From Gymnogyps californianus (lineage: Eukaryota; Chordata; Aves; Accipitriformes; Cathartidae), in assembly GCF_018139145.2 (NCBI RefSeq), contig NC_059500.1, forward strand, positions 39,537,437 through 39,601,436: a stretch of 64,000 nucleotides of DNA, given 5' to 3'. Within the stretch, counting starts at the first letter, position 1; each line of letters starts with the position of its first letter. The translations under genes were made by a program, and so were the position numbers. This document shows positions 56,701 to 64,000 of the stretch, piece by piece. Below the pieces are notes generated by a model. It saw only the letters and a program-made list of their open reading frames with translations, was not told the origin of the DNA and did no database searches.

Positions 56701-59528
56701 GTTTCAAAAATCAGGCATTTGAACAGCCCAGTAATGCTATGCCACTTAAACAGTAACTCTACTTTGGGACAGTTCTTCAAAATGTATTGCGGAGTCTGGC
56801 AATCCACATGTATTTAAAGAAAATACAAAAAGGACTGCCGCGTGACATCCTGTTGTGATGCCACTTTCATCATTTTCCTATCAATTCAGTTTTCTTTTGT
56901 GAATCTGAAAGACAGTTTAGCTCTGGTTTTTCAGATGTTCAGAGAGTAAGTTCCTCCTTCCTGACTGCACTGGGAGCAGCGGGTCCTCACCACCTCTAAA
57001 ACACACCAGAAACCCCAGTCTTTACTAGCTGTGTTTCAAGACAGAGAGGGGAATAATTTTTGGTGATTTTGTTTCTTGCTTGTTATAAACCTTTGGTTTT
57101 GGTGCTGGATGCTCTTGATGCCAAAATACAAATTATAATGCTAAAAATACACCAACTTTTAGCACTGAGCTTCGTTCTGTGGTGTAGAGCAATTGCTTTT
57201 CTCAGCGTCGCATCTATCCTACAGCTGATGCTAGCAGTACATGATATTGGTAAAAGAGAATTAGCTAGCTTAAGATGTAAGACCTCTGTCTTACTGTCTT
57301 CTTAGTATGACTACTTTCTAATTCCCACTCCTTCCTCCCAGCTATCAAGTGGGAAACTTGTGCATTCCTGTGATTTGACTGAAGAAAGGAGAGGCAAGTG
57401 CTAGGGAGAAGTGGAGAAGGTGTGTATAGAAACCATAAAATGTCAGTAGATGGGCTTACTTATTCTTGCATAAAATGGACAACCTTGTGAGTGATTATTC
57501 ATCTGACTCTTCATCTATGTAAAAAAAAAAAAGTTCAGCATTTATGTCATGTAGTTGCATTTTTTTTATATTCAAGCAAACAAGGACAATTTTTTCCCTC
57601 AACTAAAATTGGGAGCTTATTAAAAAGCCTTCTTGCAGTCAAAAGGAACAGGAGGTGATAACGAGTTTAGGGCATGATGGGCAGTTTCAGCACAAGTGGT
57701 GGCAATGAGAAAATCTTAACGGCAGTATTGCAGAGTAATATTGCCATATTACTGAAGGGAACAAGAGAGAGTTCAAAATGAATGATGATGCCATGGCTGT
57801 AGGGAAGGGGCATGTGAAAGGCGGAATGAGGGAGGAGGGGGCTTACATTTTACATTAGGGAACAAGAAAAAGGAATAGTACTTTTCAGATGTAAAACTGA
57901 AAAAATTGGAATGAAATTTTAATTGGTCATACTTGGCAGTTAAACAGGTGAATTTCAGGCACACAAAGAGATAGATGCAGAATGGAGTAAGATGGCTGCT
58001 GACACACTGTAATTTTTAGTTTCGTTGGCTTTGCAAGAGTTGACTGTAAGGGGGTACAGTTCTAAAGCAGATATAGGTGTTACTACCAAATATAAAAACA
58101 ACTGAAGAACAAAGTTAGATGATACTGTGATGTAATAACATGAGGTTAAAAAAAGAATACGCTTTTTTCTGTGTAGTAGATGATGACCACTGTCCTTTCA
58201 GGATTAAAGATGAAGTGAAATACATTATGGTGCCAAACACCAGCTTGCCAAACTAGCCTGCTTAGATGTAGCAACGTCTAGTCAAGATGGCTGGGGATGA
58301 TGCTACTGGCAAAACAGACACCATTGGCTCACGAGTAAAATGTCCCACAGTGAGTTTCGGCAGAGAGGCCCAGTGCTAAGACACCACCCCCAGCAAGCCC
58401 AGAGGAAAAGCCTGGAAGCAGTCAGAGAAACAGCATTTTCAGAGATGACTGAAGTGAGCTACATTAACTGGAGGTTACAACGATGTCCAGCTGCTGCTCA
58501 GAGGCGTGTGAGAGGACAGCAGAGCCGTCATCTCTGCAACGGGGGTGATAAGCATAAACAGGTTTTTGCATGGTAGTACTGTGGGCATTACTGCTGTTGG
58601 GGTACTGTGCTAACACAAAGCAATGCTCAGCTGAAAATTAAGTTCTGTTTTCTGATGCATAAATTATCACAAAAAAGCAAATCTTTACACAACTGTAATT
58701 TCTGCATGCCTTTAAAGAACAGTTATAACAAATGCCTGTTCTTCTGGCAGCTATAAGCAGCAGGAATCAGGCCCTTAATTTTGTGCAGAAAACATGCACT
58801 CAGTTTTACTCACAGTAAACAGACAAATGCAGTTTATCACCCAAGCACTGTGCAAATGTCTTGATTTCCTTGTGCATTGGCATATTTCACTGGCACAAAA
58901 TGTCAGCCTGCCAGCAAGGTAAGTTTTCAAAATAATTTTTCCAATATGTTGTGCCCACAGAAAAAAGGGAACATGTCCATGTTAGTGTATACATTCACTT
59001 CAGTATTTATATGTGCCTAAACTCAGTGTACTTGTGGTGAAATTCCAGATGAGTCAGGCTCCTCTTTTTGGTTGGTTCCTTGTCCTTTCTTGTAATTAAT
59101 TTTTTTTTTTTTTTGGGACTATTAGTCTGGACACCAAAGATTGGGGCCAAGAACAGAAATGCACTTACATGTCTGTTAAAATCTTTGCCTGTTACAGAAG
59201 ACATCAAACCTGACTCACAAATACTGGAAATTGTAGCACAAAGGTAGATATTTTATAGTTTTAAAAGACCACAAAATATAATAATTTACTTCTAGATATT
59301 AAGAAATAGTGTCCTGGAATAAGGTTTGCAGTGAATTAGAGTAAGGTTTTGTGCTCAGTATGTAGGTTTATGATGTCAAATGGTAGTCTTACTACAGAAT
59401 TACATTATTATGAGAGTGCTTTGCTCAGAGGAAAATACCGTTGTTACAGATGTAAAATTTGAATGTTCTTAGATAATTCCTGTACAGCTCCTCCTGACTC
59501 TTAAATCATGTGTATCCTCCCTCTTCAG
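50731..59528. other. Intergenic or distal 3' UTR DNA without recognised genes
   Basis: No CR1, LTR or exon of a known gene was recognised on either strand. Open frames are short and lack motifs. T-rich tracts occur near 51893 and 52412, and an A run near 57521. AATAAA motifs on the plus strand occur at 53733 and about 54868. Confidence 0.6.
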
Positions 59529-59650
59529 GCACAAAACCGCGACAGCAGTGCCGTGCAGCAGGACACTCCGTAACACGCAGCTGACTCAGTTCGTGCACCA
59601 GCGCTGCAGCACGTGCAGGACCCACCACCGCCCGCTGCCACCTGCCTGCG
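59529..59650 (+). other. GC- and CpG-rich exon-like segment downstream of FANCC
   Basis: A 122-base block with roughly ten CpGs in AT-rich surroundings. It is preceded by a pyrimidine-rich acceptor-like sequence (tcctccctcttcag) and followed by a donor-like gtacgg. It contains a cacgtg E-box palindrome. Neither strand encodes a protein I recognise. It may be an exon of a non-coding RNA, a small CpG islet, or neither. Confidence 0.3.
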
Positions 59651-62600
59651 GTACGGGGACCTGGGGGTGACCCAGTCCTGAAAGGTGTGGGATTTCCAGT
59701 TCAGCTTCTGCAAGGAAAGAATCAACCCAAAACTAGTAAAGCCTTTGGCACATAATGGCACACAGTAACTTAGCTGCTTGTTCATTCTTACAAAGGTGCC
59801 ATGGTTTCCTCCCGCAGCCTACACCTGCAAACTCCTAACAAAACAGCTAAAATTTTCTGTAATAGAAATACTAGTTCTCAAGACTTTCATCAGCTGTGGA
59901 GATAAACTGGCTGGGTGCAGTACTGTGCATGATACATTATCATGGCCTAGCTCTACAGAACTTTTTTTCGTTTGTTTTTGCAATATCCTTTTTCATTGCG
60001 CTTTTTATGTGTCAGAAATCCATATAGGCTCCTTATGCCTTGAGTCCTACTTGTTTCTTCAAGCTGCCCACGTGCTCAGGCTGCGTTTGGCTAGACCTGT
60101 TGTTTCCAGGCTAGACCTTTTTCTTTCCCACTTACGTGCAAGGAACGGGCACTAGGGTACAGCTAATTCCCTCCTAAAGGAGAAAGCACAGAGCCAGCAG
60201 CAGCTGCAAACACCTCCCAGCAAAGCCGAAGACAGAAAATGAAGTGGGTGAACTGCTATCAGCAAAATGGTATGTTTTATTCCCTGTTTGTAGCAGAAAT
60301 CGTATGACCAGGAATGCATCTCCTCTGAGCGGGCAAGGGACTTGCCTGAGTGACCCCCTCATTATGGTCTGCCTTTACTCTGAAGAAGTGACCCAGTAAG
60401 TGGCACAGGAAAACAGATGGTGATCCTTGCCCAACTATACAGATACAGTTTTAGCTTAATCTGAGATTCATTTTTACAGTTAAAAGCTATGTCCAGAAAA
60501 GAATCAGTGAGATCCTAACCAGCTGCTAGCCTAATGAAATAAGTGGGAGACAGTCCAGCCTTCTGCATCGGCTTTCTAATGCTATCCAAAGTAAAACTAC
60601 CACTGTGTTTGGAAAGGACTGAATTAGGGAGGAAAAAATGAAACAAAATGCTTTATTTTATTCAGAGGGGGCTGGCTATGAAACAGAAGTAGAATGAAAC
60701 CTAAATAGGGCAAGGACACACCTATGTGAATGCCTGTGCTTGTCATAGCTATGTACATTGATACGTAAATGTATGTTGGCCCTGAAGTCTTAGTTTTCAC
60801 CTCCAAATAGCGATTTAATGTCGTAACTTTTCCGCCACTTTCCCCAAATGCCTGACTATACTTAAGAACAAACAACTTAAACAACAAATGGGCAGTTTCA
60901 CTGAATTTTAGTGTGTTGGGAGTCAAGTCTGGATAGAGGTATTTGATAAAAAATCTCTTCCAGTAATGATTTTGGTTACAGTAAGTTTGAAAATTGATTT
61001 TTTTGGTTGTTTGCTTTTATTTACTATAATTAGAATCTAGAACTTCCTCCTCTCAGGAAATTAATATGGAAACATCCACCTTGGGATAATCTTGAGTAAA
61101 ATGAAAAGTAACATTGGGGTTTTTTTTTCTGCTAAGCTTCAATAGGGCCTATAATTAAATGACACTTTGTGTGGTTCACTTCCAGAGCTTTTTACATGAT
61201 TCAGAAGGATTTTAAACTAATGGTAAAGCTTATATCATGTTAATGAAGCTACTATATAATACATACAGGAGTCTCCTGTTCTCCCTTACTTCTGATGAGT
61301 TATGGTGACAGTCTACTTGAAGCCACCTTTAGCTTCCTTCTTAATCTGGAGCCTCACTCTATTTATCAATGCTTGGATTAGCAACAAAAGGCCATACAAG
61401 CCCAGATACTGGGCCAGGGCTGCCACCTCTTTGCCATTGTTTAGGTTGTTTGGTGTTAGTATTTTATTTTCTGTTCATTTTCTCAGTTGCTACAGTGCAT
61501 GATGGATCACAAAGTTGTTGTGAGGGAAATCAATATTCAAGTTCATGCTCATGTTAATACTGCTGAGACAGACTGGAACAGCTGTAGCAAGCAAAATAAA
61601 CTACTGCTGTGCTCAATATTAAAAAAAAGGTAAGAAAAGTAGATTGTTTTGAAAGAACAAAAATTTGGTGATATTTGCTAATGTGTGGAATATCTTACCT
61701 TGTAGTTTTAACAGTACTGGCTCTGAACAGGCTTACAATGTATTTAATTTCTGGGTGTCTTGTGCAAGAGCTGGGTTCTTTCCCTTACACAATGGAGAAG
61801 GCAAAAAGCAAGCTGATTTCCTTTGCTGGCCTTTGCAGAAAAACCTGTGAAATGAAGTGTAACTCTTTTATGAACGGGATCCCTTAATAACTACATCTGT
61901 GAGCATAACTACATTAGAAGTCATTGCGGTATCTCAGCTCATTCGTGGACAATTTCCTAGCTCTTGCTGCATTTGAAAGAAGTTGCTGTGTCCCCCATGA
62001 TTCAGGTATTGACATTGTGTGCCTGGAAAGGGGGAGGTCAGAAAATGTAGTGAGGTAAAGAGGAACTGTACTCTTTGGACTGAAGTCACTGTTGAGGCAG
62101 GCTCTTACTTTAGATCCTGAGTACAAGAACTTTAGAAAAAATTAATTACCACATTTAATTTTTCTTGTTAATATCCATTAACTAACAACTTTGAGCTGCT
62201 TCTCTCCTACTGCAAAAGCAGAAATGGGCTCATTCTTTTTCCTAAGTTTGTAAATTAATGTTGAACCACTATGCAATGGAAAGACTACACATACTTGAAA
62301 AAAGTATTTATTTTTACAAGAGTATTTGATGCAAAACAATAGTGTACAAAGTAAATATGTTCACAAATTTTTGTGTTTTAAATTCTTACTCTCTGACAGG
62401 AACAACTGAGATGTCTTCTGATCAGTGGAGCAGTACGTTCCTAGGAAGGAAGAGCTACACTTGATATATCACTGTGCAAAAGGAGCAGCACAGGGGTATG
62501 GAAGACATTTTCAGAAAATTGAAGGTCTGACATTTCTGGTAAAAGTTAACCTAAACAAGACAGAGAGAGAATGCTGATCTTTGTTTTTCCTTCAGTCCCA

Positions 62601-63602
62601 TCCCATCACCAGGATGATGGCTGGTCACTTTTCACAGATTATTTCCACTTCCAGTTAACCTCCCCAGCCCCACCCAGGCTCCTGCTAATTTTATATTGGC
62701 TTTTTAATTTGGCATAGAAGTTACAAACAAAATTTTAAGTACAGAATATAGTTTCATCAAATTTCAGAGATTACTAATGTTGGCCAAATTACTGGAGTGC
62801 ATTAAATTGTTCAAGAGTCCCTTGGCATCTGCAAACTGGAATGGTTGTATCACCAAAGAGCATGGATAAACCCCAAATTTCTTGTATTAAAGAACTACCT
62901 AAAGCCACAGTAATGTGTGTGTGTGTGCATGTAGTTTGTTTTGTGCACGTGCATCCTTGGTTACCGTGAGCCTCTGGAAGACATAAATACTGAGAGGTAA
63001 ATGTTTCTGTCAGCTGATTGTTTTAGCAGTCACATAATCCTTCCTTTGATGTCTTGGGTCAATGAAATCCTAGTACCATCAGGGTTTAGTAGGAGATACA
63101 TTAAAAGAGTTTCTCTGTGATCTTTCCTGCAACAGAAACAGCAGTAAAAGTTATTACTCTGTCACAATAAAGGAGTATCTGTGCATTCTTGATTGCCCCA
63201 GCTTTCCAAATGGAGTTATTTTTTAGGTTACCGGTACAGCATAACTGTGGTTACAGAGTTAACAATGCTCTTTTTAGATTTCTAGAGCTACCACAACAAG
63301 GTCTGGAGAAGACAGGGAGGATCCACAGTACAAGCACATTCTCTTGGTTATTAGCAGGTTACTCTGAAAATAACGCTGGAGGTCAGTACCCAGAGCAATA
63401 CTGTGTGATGTGCTACATATCCACATACCTTCTCGTCTTAAGCCAACAGTTCTCTAAACAGTACTGAGGCAGCTTTTCCACCTTAGGCCGTTTAGTGTTT
63501 AACATCAGGACATCGTAATGTATACTAATTCAGTTTTTGAGAGAAAACAGTAACAACATTTCTCAAAGGCTCTTAGAAAAGGTACATCTTTTTTTGCTCT
63601 AG
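59651..63602. other. Intergenic DNA without recognised features
   Basis: No gene or mobile element was recognised. T runs occur near 59100 (just upstream) and 61120, and a (GT)n tract of about 13 bases near 62914. Confidence 0.55.
62914..62926. repeat. Short (TG)n microsatellite
   Basis: About six TG units in a row. Confidence 0.7.
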
Positions 63603-63715
63603 GGCTCGACTCCTGTTCCTGCTGAACTGAGCCAGTGTGTAAAATCAGAACTGATATCAGCTCAGTAGGCACCGGAGGACGGGTCCATCAACAGCCTGGA
63701 ACAACAGCAGCAGCC
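63603..63715 (+). other. Exon-like segment near window end
   Basis: A 113-base segment between a strong acceptor-like tract (atctttttttgctctag) and a gtaagt donor-like sequence. It is on the same strand as the 59529-59650 segment. There is no long open frame and no recognised protein, so any transcript would probably be non-coding. Confidence 0.28.
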
Positions 63716-64000
63716 GTAAGTTGTTTCCGACTGGAGCTGCCACCATTTCCTGCAAATGACACACAGTGCTAAGCTACAACTGCAGAGAGATCATGACAGC
63801 ATCCATTAAAGAGAAGACTACAAAACAAAGCTTTATGGACAATACCAGTTTGAAGTCACAAACATTTATTTCCTCTGACCTTTAGAAAAGCATGATAACC
63901 AAATTACTGTAGGCGATGCCTTACATTTGCAGTCAGACCAAGAATTTAGGATTGCTGTTTATTCTCAACTAAAACCAAGAGTCTTTGGTCCTCCCCAAGT
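63716..64000. other. Window end, no recognised gene
   Basis: Unassigned sequence. On the minus strand a short codon run ending Met-Leu-Phe-stop (63882-63893) is followed by TTTATT/AATAAA (63865-63870); see findings for its weak resemblance to the end of AOPEP. Confidence 0.4.

Noticed and set aside
58340..58576. 78-codon plus-strand open frame in a moderately GC-rich stretch downstream of FANCC
   Set aside because: No recognised family and no supporting splice or promoter signals; biased composition explains its openness.
1..64000. CRISPR arrays, operons, phage or plasmid genes, tRNA or rRNA genes
   Set aside because: None has any sequence support; the window is avian intronic and intergenic DNA.

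Overview
The window is vertebrate nuclear DNA, almost certainly from a bird and probably a neoavian rather than a galliform. It is AT-rich and intron-dominated, with four CR1 LINE copies and several avian ERVL-type LTRs, one still attached to a retroviral RNase H-integrase remnant. I see no bacterial, plasmid, phage or CRISPR content.

The only protein-coding host gene I can support is FANCC (Fanconi anaemia complementation group C), on the + strand. Eleven consecutive exons (16131-50504) match human coding exons 4-14 (legacy numbering), ending in an in-frame stop. All introns are GT-AG, all phases join, and the joined exons encode 444 residues without a stop. That corresponds to human residues 116-558. 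Coding exons 1-3 were not found in the first 16 kb and presumably lie further upstream. FANCC is Z-linked in chicken, so Z linkage is expected here.

Layout: 1-16130 is upstream sequence, most likely intron 3. It holds a CR1 (about 9045-9715), an ERVL 3' LTR (10042-10632) with antisense pol remnants (about 11170-12937), and an independent solo LTR (13125-13719) with its own 5-bp target duplication. 16131-50504 is the FANCC body. Introns 5, 7 and 9 carry antisense CR1s, introns 10 and 11 carry antisense ERVL solo LTRs, and intron 12 carries a 1.1-kb LTR in the sense orientation with its own TATA-like box and AATAAA. 50505-64000 is the 3' UTR and downstream DNA with no recognised gene. Two short exon-like segments there (59529-59650 and 63603-63715) deserve a transcript check.

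No convincing new biological system was found. The most interesting leads are the sense LTR just after FANCC exon 12, whose 3' module resembles the antisense ERVL LTRs; the right-hand LTR that looks like a partner LTR but is not; a CpG-dense block in intron 6 that I cannot explain; and the exon-like GC-rich block downstream of FANCC. Human exon coordinates, protein features and LTR family traits are recalled from memory, without database access.
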